A DNA stretch of 64,000 nt, from contig CBDCFT010000061.1 of assembly GCA_965216365.1 (NCBI GenBank), forward strand, positions 3,964 to 67,963. Direction: 5' to 3'. Numbering within the stretch: the first letter of the stretch is position 1; the number at the start of each line of letters is the position of its first letter. Origin of the DNA: CBDCFT01 sp965216365. GTDB taxonomy: Bacteria; Pseudomonadota; Gammaproteobacteria; Arenicellales; CBDCFT01. The notes beneath the pieces were generated by a model. That model saw nothing but the letters and a program-made list of their open reading frames with translations. It did no database searches and was not told the origin of the DNA. The translations under genes were made by a program, and so were the position numbers. Shown here one piece after another: positions 18,579-26,789 of the stretch.

Positions 18579-18911
18579 GCAGCCAGGGTCCTAAGACAGG
18601 GGAGCATGTATCCGAGGGATCCAAATAATTGGTGTTGAAAATGACGTTTTGGTCTACGACGCACCAAGTTGAAGGTGGCGATGACAACTTACAAGGATTA
18701 TTTGAGTTAAAGTTTTCAATGATAAGACAGCATTTTAATACTTGCTCCTGCCGCCAACTAAGAAAATGCGAAGCGACTCAAAGCATTCAGTAATGAGACG
18801 ATGCAACGCACAAATCGCCAAAACCACTAAGTACGAAGTTTGTATAACAGATTTGCCACCGTGTTTTAACGTGCGGTTCACTTCCCTAAATTCACCCATG
18901 GTGACACTTCT

Positions 18912-18956
18912 TGTGAACTATCGCACAACTATTGTGTGATGCAGTTCACAGTTTTT
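18912..18956 (+). terminator. Terminator-like hairpin in the 18.5-19.5 kb gap
   Basis: TGTGAACT (18912-18919) pairs with AGTTCACA (18943-18950), with an inner CACA/TGTG pairing, and GTTTTT follows. No gene is seen between 18461 and here, so it may end a short RNA or act as a backup terminator for the VWA transcript. Confidence 0.45.
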
Positions 18957-18984
18957 CCCCTCGTATCTTATTAAATTAAAACAA

Positions 18985-19113
18985 TATTTTGGCAAGAGCA
19001 ACGATAGGGGCGTTGTTAAGGGAACAGTAGTTTAGGACTATGGGGAGTTTCTAAACTCGAGTTTTACAAGGAGATATTGAAAACCCCCATCTAGGGACAG
19101 GTGGGGGTTTTTA
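18985..19113 (+). ncRNA. Candidate structured small RNA ending in a terminator
   Basis: Three hairpins in a row without an open frame: CAACG..CGTTG (18999-19015), AGTTTAG..CTAAACT (19029-19057), then a strong terminator (19080-19113). An A/T-rich stretch (TATCTTATTAAATTAAAACAA, 18964 on) lies in front and could hold a promoter. After it are further small hairpins (CGAGGT..ACCTCG near 19121, GCCACGCGGTGGC near 19178). It could also be the leader/attenuator of the LPAHAQ-2 gene 380 bases downstream. No known RNA family recognised. Confidence 0.35.
19080..19113 (+). terminator. Strong terminator inside the 18.5-19.5 kb gap
   Basis: AACCCCCATCT and AGGTGGGGGTT pair with one mismatch around AGGGAC, followed by TTTTT. 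It ends the candidate small RNA. The remaining 19114-19490 holds no gene that I can support. Confidence 0.7.
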
Positions 19114-19490
19114 TCCATCTCGAGGTCACTGAACCTCGGACATGCTTTCAGGGCATGCCATGATCAAAAACACGTTGCCACGCGGTGGCGGCGGTCGATG
19201 AGGCCATTGATGTAAAAATACGGCTCGTCAATTCCCGTACGAGTATTCAAAAACAGAGGGTGGTGGTGAACAACCATTACGCTATTGTTGGGATAGTGGA
19301 GCGATTTGCTCACCGGCAACGCATATCAACGCAAACCGTAGACGTCCACGTTACACTGCTTGGACTATGTTCATCGTCTAAGCCCGATTGTGTGAATTCG
19401 TGATTGCTATCGAGCACCAGTCGATGGCACACTGTACTGTAACGCTATTGCGTTGATCTTTTGATTATCAACTTAGGGGAGACACAAAGG

Positions 19491-20039
19491 GTGAGAAAAC
19501 AAAAAAAATCGAGTAATGCACGCAGAAAATTACTTAAACTGGCTTCGTACGGTACACTGGGTGCCACTGCAGTCCCGGCAACATGGGTAAAGCCGATCAT
19601 TGACGTGGTGGTTCTACCGGCACATGCACAAACCACGGGACCCGTTGATCCAACTAACCCGACTAATCCAACTAATCCAACTAATCCAACGACCCCACTA
19701 CCGACGACACCGGCACCGAATCAGTGCACTGTCTCGACCATACCGGCCGCATCAATTGGTGTATGCCCGACGTCGCCCAACATTCAGGCAGCGTGTACAG
19801 TCGATTTAAATATTTCCGGTTGCGAGCCATTTGCATCGGTCAACGGACAATGGATTTGCAATGGATCCAACGTAGGCGCCTATGGAAGTTTCACGCTCGA
19901 TGCGAATGGTGGGTTATCCGTGACGCGACCGTATCCGGGTGTGCATGGTGGACGTTGTTGTGAATTGGTGATTGATATCAATGGTCAGGTTTTTCGTGAT
20001 CTGTTTTTTGTGGCAGAGGGTGGTAGTTGCCAAATATAG
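19491..20039 (+). CDS. LPAHAQ-leader exported protein 2 with PTN repeats
   Basis: 182 residues from GTG 19491, with AGGGGA upstream; a TTG ten codons earlier is open but has no ribosome site. Leader: RRKLLK at 11-16, hydrophobic ~17-30, TWVKPIIDVVV, LPAHAQ at 42-47. Then come a PTN tripeptide repeat (coded by near-identical nine-base units around 19648-19692) and a TPLPTTPAP linker. The mature part (~80-182) is cysteine-rich (at least nine Cys), with CCELVIDINGQVFRDLFF near the end. The domain resembles no family I know. It is convergent with LPAHAQ-3. Probably a disulfide-stabilised exported protein; the PTN/PTT linker is a plausible glycosylation site (inference). Confidence 0.75.
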   Translation: MRKQKKSSNARRKLLKLASYGTLGATAVPATWVKPIIDVVVLPAHAQTTGPVDPTNPTNPTNPTNPTTPLPTTPAPNQCTVSTIPAASIGVCPTSPNIQAACTVDLNISGCEPFASVNGQWICNGSNVGAYGSFTLDANGGLSVTRPYPGVHGGRCCELVIDINGQVFRDLFFVAEGGSCQI

Positions 20040-20111
20040 CATCGGTGTGTGCTTCGAACGTGTAATTTGCACTATTCGTTGGCGTTATTTGACGCAATGA
20101 TCTGCAAGCCG

Positions 20112-20693
20112 TCAATCGAACGGAGCGCATGCCCCAACACTATCTCCAAAAATACTTGGATCAGAGAACCGATACGTGACGGTAGCGTCAGAACCACTTA
20201 AATCGACAGGAAAGGCGAGCAATTCAGCGAACGAGTTAAACGTCAGGGAATAGGCGATTGACGCGGACCCATTCACCATATTGGTCATACCCGTAGTTAA
20301 CGTGAAATTCCCCGGATACGTGATTGCCCAATCAAGGGAAGTATTTATAGCAGACCCGTCGGAAGCCGTCGCACTGGCACTGCTGGTAATATTCAATATA
20401 AAAGTCTGTTCACCATTGACTACTGGGCCTAAGTCAAGCACGTCACTTTTAAAATCGCAATTTAGCGTGTAGATAACAGGAGTAGCAGTCGTTGGTGGTG
20501 GTTGTGTGGGCTCAGGGGTCGTAACGGGGACGGTTGTTGTTTGCGCATGAGCCGGCAGCACGATAGAGCTGATAACTGGTTTCATCCACCGTTTAGGAGT
20601 GGCGCTCAGTCCAATAATCGTACCACTGCCTATAGTTATTGATTTCAGTACTCGTCGACGGTTCTTATCTTCCTTCGATGAATGTGTGGTCAT
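20112..20693 (-). CDS. LPAHAQ-leader exported protein 3
   Basis: 193 residues from ATG 20693 (a TTG four codons upstream is also open). Leader: NRRRVLK at 11-17, hydrophobic ~19-32, RWMKPVISSIV, LPAHAQ at 46-51. A TTTVPVTTPEPTQPPPTT linker follows, then a ~120-residue beta-rich domain with Ser/Thr/Asn-rich strands and two cysteines (LNCDFKSDV and GACAPFD). The domain is unrelated by eye to the other LPAHAQ proteins, so the leader and linker are the shared part. It converges with LPAHAQ-2; its promoter would lie toward the sulfotransferase gene at 20.9 kb. Confidence 0.72.
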   Translation of the reverse strand: MTTHSSKEDKNRRRVLKSITIGSGTIIGLSATPKRWMKPVISSIVLPAHAQTTTVPVTTPEPTQPPPTTATPVIYTLNCDFKSDVLDLGPVVNGEQTFILNITSSASATASDGSAINTSLDWAITYPGNFTLTTGMTNMVNGSASIAYSLTFNSFAELLAFPVDLSGSDATVTYRFSDPSIFGDSVGACAPFD

Positions 20694-20892
20694 TTTTGTT
20701 GTCAATCAACGATTATCGTTTACCAAGTGCCCAATTATAGGGATAAGATTACTAGCAAAGCTATACAGTGTAATGATAACGTTAAACGGGAAGTCATCTT
20801 CGGCGTTGCGCATTTATCGTTCATGATAGCAATAAAAAAATGTCAGCGTTTGTGAAAAGTAAGCATTCATAGCATGAGTTTTATCTGTAAAA

Positions 20893-21573
20893 CTACTGAT
20901 TATTGTCACAACATACGGTTCTACGAACAGGTAGTTGATTTTCGGGATTCTCCGAGTATCCGTAACAATCGAAATCCGCTTCGAAAAGCTGGCGTACGAT
21001 TTCAGTTGTCGCTTCATCGTAGTACTCCGCTATCTCACGGTCATCCCTCACGGGATGCCGGTAAGTATTGAATTGGGGGAAGTGACGGCTTATGTGTAAT
21101 ACCGATGCAACAGGTTGAATTGCATATGGAAGCCGTTCGAAGTGGGCCACATAATCGCAGATATTAACTCCATCGAGTTGGGTGTAGCACACTTGTGGTA
21201 GGTAATGCGATCCTTTGTGGTGGGCGGCGGCGGTAGCTAGTTCGGGTAGCGACAGGACGAAATTTCTAAAATTTCCAAACCGCTGCACGTGATGATCATA
21301 TAAGTAGTAATAAACTGAAACTAGACGCGAAAAAGGATTTCGCACGACGGTAAACTTGTAGTAACTATCAAATATAGCACTACCCAATTTACGTTGAATG
21401 ACTTTTGGTGTAGAGTGTTGTAAATAGATACCCTCTTCAGGGTCCCAGCCAAATAAGGAATCGTGATCGGCCACTCTATGGTCGCGTTTTTCATCCCGTA
21501 ACCAGCGCTCCACCGAAACACCGGCTGTCTTTCCAATATGAAAGTAGATACATTTATGTTCGTGAAAAACCAT
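20893..21573 (-). CDS. PAPS-dependent sulfotransferase (Sulfotransfer_2-like)
   Basis: 226 residues, no signal peptide. The 5'-phosphosulfate loop is HIGKTAGVS (12-20, K15) and the 3'-phosphate motif is VVRNPFSRLVS (R78, S82), spaced as in the carbohydrate sulfotransferase family. It should move sulfate from PAPS to a hydroxyl, often of a sugar. It is divergent from the pqqD operon with 85 bases between starts, so a shared control region is likely. PAPS could come from the fused sat/cysC product at 36.8 kb. The acceptor is unknown; a glycan on the LPAHAQ proteins is my inference. Confidence 0.82.
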   Translation of the reverse strand: MVFHEHKCIYFHIGKTAGVSVERWLRDEKRDHRVADHDSLFGWDPEEGIYLQHSTPKVIQRKLGSAIFDSYYKFTVVRNPFSRLVSVYYYLYDHHVQRFGNFRNFVLSLPELATAAAHHKGSHYLPQVCYTQLDGVNICDYVAHFERLPYAIQPVASVLHISRHFPQFNTYRHPVRDDREIAEYYDEATTEIVRQLFEADFDCYGYSENPENQLPVRRTVCCDNNQ

Positions 21574-21658
21574 ATTTCCATACCAAGTTGTCGTGCCGGC
21601 GTATTAGGCTCTACTATAGCGACGCTACCATAGATTTGTTAAACACACATATTAACCA

Positions 21659-21931
21659 ATGAATAAAAGCGACATTCCCGTGATTGCCGGCGACTACCGT
21701 CTGGAGGAATTCGATGGCGAACTCTTGTTGTATCACCCGGCGACGACGAGAACCTTACACATGAACGACTCGGCGACGCTCATCTGGAACCTGTGCAATG
21801 GAAAACGAACAATTCAAGATATTGTGGCTACTCTAGCCGAAGCGTATCCCGAATCCGTTGAAAGCATTGAAAACGATGTAATGCAGACAATTAAAAATCT
21901 TTCTGACAATGGCGTTTTATCCCTCGGCTAA
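21659..21931 (+). CDS. PqqD-like peptide chaperone (RiPP recognition element)
   Basis: 90 residues, the usual PqqD size. The pattern is DGELLLYHPATTRTLHMNDS, then ATLIWNLCNG, then TIQDIVATLAEAYPES with a final LSDNGVLSL helix. PqqD folds bind leader peptides and present them to a modifying enzyme. No pqqA, pqqC or pqqE is nearby, so this is not PQQ synthesis. It is the first gene of a tight operon with the HprK/GT fusion (9-base gap), subunit 3 (4-base overlap) and GMC (5-base gap). The conserved leader block of the LPAHAQ proteins is the obvious candidate ligand (inference). Confidence 0.88.
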   Translation: MNKSDIPVIAGDYRLEEFDGELLLYHPATTRTLHMNDSATLIWNLCNGKRTIQDIVATLAEAYPESVESIENDVMQTIKNLSDNGVLSLG

Positions 21932-21940
21932 AAGTTAAAA

Positions 21941-23785
21941 ATGAAGACGTGGTACGTTGAGTTCGGGGGTCAGTCGGCCGCCATTCAATACGAAGATAAT
22001 TCCGTCGCCGATCTTCTTGAATTTCTGTTCGTAGACCTCCCTGCAGCTTCTGCAGTTACTCAGGTAGAAACCTTTCGAATCGTGGCGGACCCGTCATGGA
22101 AACACTGTGAACTGCGTTGGAGTGATGGCCATAGTACCCGTGTGAATTCTCGTTGTGAATTGGCGCTCCAAGTCGTATCCGAAGTTCTTTTTACATTGAT
22201 CAATAAATGTAGCACGGGTCACATAATTCATGCCGCGGCCGTGCACAAAGATAACATGGGTATCTTGATGCCAGGCAAAAGCGGTGCTGGAAAATCGACT
22301 CTATGTGCATGGTTTGTAAAAAACGGCTATACATATCTAACAGACGAAGCGATTTGTTTTCCAACAGGGCAGTCGAGGTTTCATTCTTTTACACGTCCAA
22401 TTCATTTTAAGCCGGGTTCTATCTCGGCCTTGGATACGTTGTCAAACGGCAGGGATATCGATGATCAATCAGAAACGGATGGCCGTATCAAGATAGTGCC
22501 GCACCGTAGCTTAAATGCAAATTGGAAAAGCGCGGTTCCAGATGTGTGTTTGTTGTTATTTCCGGAGTATGCAACTGACCATGACTTCAGCTTGGAACCT
22601 CTTAAATCCGCACAAGCGAGTATGGCGCTCATGGGTGTACATGCCAATGCGCGTAATTTAGAACACCATGGGTTTCACGAAATCACTAACATCGCGCGAT
22701 CTACACCCGCCTTCCGATTAGTCTATAGCGATTACACCCAACTCGAGAATAGACTTGATTTATTGGTAGAACTTGTCATGGAACGATCCGCCGATGCCAC
22801 GCATTTGGTGGAATTATTCCGTTCGATGCAAACCCATGGTGTCATAGACATTCACTCGAAAAAAGAGACGACTGAAAAAGTTACCCACTCCATACCGGAG
22901 CCAACGAAATCCGGTTCCAAGAAAAAACTATGTCTAGGCATGGCTACGTACGACGATTACGATGGTGTTTACTTTTCGGTTCAAGCCATTCGTATGTTTC
23001 ATCCCGAAATAACCCAAGACACCGAAATTTTGGTAATCGATAATAATCCGACAGGGGCTTGCAGTCCGGCATTGAAGAAGCTCGACAGTTCAATAAAGGG
23101 TTACCGCTATGTACCCAATGCGAATGTTCAGGGCACCGCGATCAGGGATTTGGTTTTCCAACACGCCAATGCCGATTATGTTTTGTGCATGGACTCCCAT
23201 GTGTTGCTGGAGCCCAACGCCATCCGCCAATTCATTGACTATTTGGATCAACACCTAAAATGCATGGATTTACTGCAAGGCCCCATGTTGTATGACGACC
23301 AGTCTACGGTGATGACGCATTTCGAGCCGCAGTGGCGCGCGGGCATGTACGGCATCTGGGCATACGACGAACGCGGACGAGACAAAGACAACCCACCCTT
23401 TGAAATTCCCATGCAAGGATTGGGTTTGTTTGGTTGTCGAAGACAGGCGTGGTTAGGATTCAACAAACACTTTCGTGGATTTGGTGGTGAAGAGGGATAT
23501 ATTCACGAAAAGTTTCGTCAAGCAGGACGTCGAACCCTTTGCTTACCTTTTCTACGTTGGTTACATCGTTTCGAACGCCCTAATGGTGTTCCCTACCGGC
23601 TTAAATGGGAAGATCGCATACACAATTATTGGGTGGGATTTAACGAATTGAGAATGGATACAGCGCCAATGATCGAACATTTTCGCAGTCATCTAGGCAA
23701 ACGGGTGACGGATAATATCTTGGCCGATATCCAGGTGACCTTGAGGGAAAAAACAGTGTCACCATCAAACATTGGATCGATATGA
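21941..23785 (+). CDS. Fusion: HPr-kinase-like domain plus GalNAc-transferase-like glycosyltransferase
   Basis: 614 residues. The N-terminal half carries a P-loop GKSGAGKST at 112-120, followed by YTYLTDEAICF, as in HprK-related proteins of PqqD gene clusters; bacterial HprK phosphorylates a Ser on HPr. From ~327 a GT-A fold follows: LGMATYDDYDGVYFSVQAI, then MDSH (D418-H420), GGEEGYIHEKF (G515-E518) and LHRF with H542. A DxH metal site, GGE and a late His before an R/F run are features of polypeptide GalNAc-transferases, which glycosylate Ser/Thr. No membrane segment or signal is seen, so it should act in the cytoplasm. It overlaps the next gene by four bases. Confidence 0.8.
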   Translation: MKTWYVEFGGQSAAIQYEDNSVADLLEFLFVDLPAASAVTQVETFRIVADPSWKHCELRWSDGHSTRVNSRCELALQVVSEVLFTLINKCSTGHIIHAAAVHKDNMGILMPGKSGAGKSTLCAWFVKNGYTYLTDEAICFPTGQSRFHSFTRPIHFKPGSISALDTLSNGRDIDDQSETDGRIKIVPHRSLNANWKSAVPDVCLLLFPEYATDHDFSLEPLKSAQASMALMGVHANARNLEHHGFHEITNIARSTPAFRLVYSDYTQLENRLDLLVELVMERSADATHLVELFRSMQTHGVIDIHSKKETTEKVTHSIPEPTKSGSKKKLCLGMATYDDYDGVYFSVQAIRMFHPEITQDTEILVIDNNPTGACSPALKKLDSSIKGYRYVPNANVQGTAIRDLVFQHANADYVLCMDSHVLLEPNAIRQFIDYLDQHLKCMDLLQGPMLYDDQSTVMTHFEPQWRAGMYGIWAYDERGRDKDNPPFEIPMQGLGLFGCRRQAWLGFNKHFRGFGGEEGYIHEKFRQAGRRTLCLPFLRWLHRFERPNGVPYRLKWEDRIHNYWVGFNELRMDTAPMIEHFRSHLGKRVTDNILADIQVTLREKTVSPSNIGSI

Positions 23786-24300
23786 GTAAGAGGCGTCTTT
23801 TCATTACCCAGCTCATCGGAATGCTCAGTGCCATTCCAATCTTGGGTAATGCCCTACTCCGATCAGGCCCTGCGATTGCGGATTCCCCCAGCTTAGTTCA
23901 GGATCAATTCCGAATACTCGTCGATACCTGCGTGCCTCGGGATGACTATCCGGGTGCCGTCGACGAGGGAATCGATGAAAAATTATTGAGTGAAATTTCG
24001 GCAAACTCCATTCATTTGAAACGTGTACACGATTTACTAATTGATATTGATAAATTGTCGCGTAGTCAATTCAAACAGGTTTTTGTCGATCTCGAGTTGT
24101 CTAATCGTACCCGTCTACTAGATAGACTATTGAATGATAAAACACAGGTTCCTGACCAACGTGCAGAATTAAGTTACCTACGTGCACGTGTACTGCAACT
24201 GTTTTATACGTCCGAATCCGGATTTGCCATGCTGGATTACCATCCACCCAGTCATGGTGGTTACCCAGACTATGCAAAACCCTTAGATCAACTAAGCTAA
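23782..24300 (+). CDS. Gluconate 2-dehydrogenase subunit 3-like protein (Tat-like signal)
   Basis: 172 residues. The start SKRRLFITQLIG has a twin-arginine-like motif followed by a hydrophobic run. The rest fits the small partner subunit of GMC dehydrogenases (PF13618-like): a helical body and FAMLDYHPPSHGGYPDYAKP near the end. In known systems this subunit carries the signal that takes the FAD subunit to the periplasm. Start ATGA overlaps the stop of the fusion gene; GMC follows five bases later. Confidence 0.78.
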   Translation: MSKRRLFITQLIGMLSAIPILGNALLRSGPAIADSPSLVQDQFRILVDTCVPRDDYPGAVDEGIDEKLLSEISANSIHLKRVHDLLIDIDKLSRSQFKQVFVDLELSNRTRLLDRLLNDKTQVPDQRAELSYLRARVLQLFYTSESGFAMLDYHPPSHGGYPDYAKPLDQLS

Positions 24301-24305
24301 AGCGA

Positions 24306-25946
24306 ATGCCGCAACCTGATTACGACGCCATCGTCATCGGTGCGGGTGCGGGCGGTGGATTTACGGCGATGGCCCTGGCCGAACGCGGTGCGAAAGTGTT
24401 GTTAATCGAGCGCGGCAAACGTTTCGATTATAAAACCGACTATCCCATGAACTATCCGGATTGGGAATCGCGCTTACATCCGTTGTCCAGTGTTGTGGAA
24501 GCGTTTCAACCTGTCACCACACCGGAGATTGCCAAAACCGATCGCGATATTTGTTCCCGAACCATCGGGTCTGCGGCACCACGCTCACCCGTACGACGCG
24601 GGCAGCTTCAATACTTACGTTCTATCGGGGTGGGTGGATCCACTTTGCATTATCAAGGGGAAGCACACCGCTTCCCAAGCCACGCTTTCAGGCCGAAAAC
24701 CCTATTTGGTTGGGGTGAAGACTGGCCACTAAGCTATAGCGAATTGGAGTCGTACTACGACCAGGCGGAAAAAATCCTGGGCGTCGCCGGAAATCCGGGT
24801 AATCCATTTAAGAATAAACGTGGAACATTTCCAACACCTGCCCACTCGTTATCCACCAAAAGCCAGCTCGTCGAACTTGGCACAAGAAAATTAGGTTGGT
24901 CGTTACTACCTAATACGCTCGCCTTGCCCAGCCGCTCGATCGACAACCGTATGCCGTGTCAACATTCCGGTGGTTGTGTTCAAGGTTGTATTTTCGGTGC
25001 CAAATCCAGTGTCGATCAAACCGCCATCGTGCGTGGCGAAAAAACCGGAAACCTAACTGTGTTACCCGAAGCGCGAGCGGTGCAACTGGAGACGAATAAG
25101 AAAGGGGATGTGACCGGTGTTGTGCTGGTACACAATAAAAAACGTCAACGCACTAGTGCACATAAGTACTTCCTAGCCTTGGGTGCGATTGAAACACCTC
25201 GTTTATTGTTGGCCAGTGCATCGAGCTCCCATCCACATGGTATTGGTAATGCGCACGATCAGGTGGGTCGTTATCTTATGGAAACCATCATAGCCAGTAT
25301 GGAAATATTCGTCGAACAACCGGTGCATACATACAAAGGCCCACCCATCGACGCACGAATCTGGGACTTCAACCGTCCACCAAAAGATTCCCATGTACGT
25401 TCGGGGTATGTATTGGGTGTATCCGGCACATCGGCAGGCCCCCATGGGCCTGTGTCTTACGCTAATAGTGTCCAGGGATTGGGTTTAGACCATAAACGAA
25501 AGGTGCGTGACATCTTTGGCCGCAATGTCCAACTGTTCGGCATCGCGGAACACATGCCCCACTACGATAATCGATTAAAGCTGGGTGACAAGAAAGACGC
25601 CGACGGCGTGCCGTTGATAACTGTATTTAGCGACTACCCATCCGATGATCGCGAAACACTACGCGAAATGATAAATAGAATCGATATCTTGGCAGATGCT
25701 TGTGGTTTCTCAAACAAGGTGCGTTTGCATTCGAGCTACGATTCGCCGTCTTCCACTCATGTCGCCGGTACCTGCCGTATGGGCCATGATCCGGAAAAAG
25801 CGGTAACAGATGAGTTCGGAAAAGTGTTTGGCGTCAATAATCTGTACATTACCGATGCCAGCGTCTTACCCAGTCAGGGAGCGGGTGATTCTCCGTCCCT
25901 GACTATTCAAGCGTTGGCGTTACGAATAGTTCGTATGTTGTCGTGA
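24306..25946 (+). CDS. GMC-family FAD oxidoreductase
   Basis: 546 residues. FAD-binding GAGAGGG at 12-18, then ERG near 37. The middle has CQHSGGCVQGCIFGAKSSVD, and the C-terminal GMC domain has STHVAGTCRMG (H485), YITDASVLP and GAGDSPSLTIQALALR. The usual second catalytic Asn is replaced by Asp-Ser, as in other subunit-3-linked enzymes. It has no export signal of its own, so it would travel with the Tat-like subunit 3. Typical substrates are sugar or alcohol hydroxyls; the substrate is unknown here. Last gene of the pqqD operon. Pieces of its 3' end recur at 26690 and 27497. Confidence 0.88.
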   Translation: MPQPDYDAIVIGAGAGGGFTAMALAERGAKVLLIERGKRFDYKTDYPMNYPDWESRLHPLSSVVEAFQPVTTPEIAKTDRDICSRTIGSAAPRSPVRRGQLQYLRSIGVGGSTLHYQGEAHRFPSHAFRPKTLFGWGEDWPLSYSELESYYDQAEKILGVAGNPGNPFKNKRGTFPTPAHSLSTKSQLVELGTRKLGWSLLPNTLALPSRSIDNRMPCQHSGGCVQGCIFGAKSSVDQTAIVRGEKTGNLTVLPEARAVQLETNKKGDVTGVVLVHNKKRQRTSAHKYFLALGAIETPRLLLASASSSHPHGIGNAHDQVGRYLMETIIASMEIFVEQPVHTYKGPPIDARIWDFNRPPKDSHVRSGYVLGVSGTSAGPHGPVSYANSVQGLGLDHKRKVRDIFGRNVQLFGIAEHMPHYDNRLKLGDKKDADGVPLITVFSDYPSDDRETLREMINRIDILADACGFSNKVRLHSSYDSPSSTHVAGTCRMGHDPEKAVTDEFGKVFGVNNLYITDASVLPSQGAGDSPSLTIQALALRIVRMLS

Positions 25947-25979
25947 CATGAACTGTATGTTGAATCCCAAACCAACGGA

Positions 25980-26603
25980 TTAGAGGGAGCAAAGTGGCTC
26001 ACTTGGGCACCCGCTCCCTACCGATAGTGTTCCAGAACTAGCGTAAGTCCCGGACAACGTGAAATCCGCGCTACTCGCTGAAACGCTATTAACGGCGATG
26101 GATTCCATGCCAATAATACAGTTATTGACGTCGACCATGTCCACGGCGCCACCACCCACAACGCCACTTGCAGTAAGGAACGAACCATTGTTCAATACTG
26201 CCAACGTTGCCGTGAAGTTCGTGCCGTTTACCTCAATACACATATCCGCAGAATCTTGCGGCAATCCACCGGCATGCGCATTTGGGATGACCGTATTCAG
26301 GATGGCGGCGTATAAACCTTCTTGCGGTTGATCGATACTATTAATCGGAGTTATGGTGACGGAGAACTGCCCTCTGAAATTGATGATGGGCAACGTCGTT
26401 GTTGGTGCGGGAGTGGTAGGCACCACAGTGGTTTGCGCATGCGCCGGTAGTATTACACTATCGACCACCGGCTTGGTCCATTTGGCCGGTAGTGTTTGGC
26501 TGGCCGCGACAGCAGCACCGCTACCGACTAAGAGTTTCTTTAACGCTTTGCGCCGTGCTGTTGGTTGCTCCGATGGTTGTGATGAATCAAACGCTTGTTT
26601 CAT
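25980..26603 (-). CDS. LPAHAQ-leader exported protein 4
   Basis: 207 residues from ATG 26603, with GGGGAAA upstream; a start 12 codons earlier is less likely. Leader: ARRKALKKLL (R17-R18), hydrophobic ~24-38, W42, KPVVDSVI, LPAHAQ at 52-57. Linker VVPTTPAPTTTLP, then a ~135-residue domain: FRGQFSVTI, an amphipathic EGLYAAILNTVIPNAHA, DMCIEVNGTNFTATL, GVVGGG, and a C-terminal GCPSEPLCSL. It belongs to a three-member tandem array with 26790 and 27556. The three share mature-domain motifs and the C-terminal Cys pair. No known domain. Exported, likely Tat-dependent, likely target of the nearby modification genes (inference). Confidence 0.78.
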   Translation of the reverse strand: MKQAFDSSQPSEQPTARRKALKKLLVGSGAAVAASQTLPAKWTKPVVDSVILPAHAQTTVVPTTPAPTTTLPIINFRGQFSVTITPINSIDQPQEGLYAAILNTVIPNAHAGGLPQDSADMCIEVNGTNFTATLAVLNNGSFLTASGVVGGGAVDMVDVNNCIIGMESIAVNSVSASSADFTLSGTYASSGTLSVGSGCPSEPLCSL

Positions 26604-26689
26604 AAGATTTCCCCTTCTCTTCAGTGCGGTTTCGATCAAACCCTGATGACATAGTAGCTTATTTTATTACTGATTTCCCACGTTCATGG

Positions 26690-26780
26690 CGCGGGCGATT
26701 CCCCGTCCCTGACTATTCAGGCCTTGGCATTGCGAGCAGCTCGTACATTGTCATGACATGAACCGTATGTTGAATTTCCA
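26690..26780 (+). pseudogene. Remnant of a GMC oxidoreductase 3' end (copy 1)
   Basis: Matches the last codons and about 25 bases past the stop of the intact gene (25881-25970). It still reads AGDSPSLTIQALALR..R.LS followed by TGA. Of the ten codons that differ over 22, seven changes are silent, which points to a former functional copy that has lost the rest. Confidence 0.75.
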
Positions 26781-26789
26781 ATGAATGCG

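Noticed and set aside
18482..18687. Two short minus-strand genes after the VWA gene
   Set aside because: They lie across hairpins and a terminator, with no ribosome site and no family resemblance.
19640..19700. CRISPR-like short repeats
   Set aside because: The units are nine bases without spacers, and they code in frame for PTN.
21659..21931. A PQQ biosynthesis operon
   Set aside because: Only a PqqD-like gene is present; pqqA, pqqB, pqqC and pqqE are absent and the neighbours are a kinase-like/GT fusion and a GMC pair.
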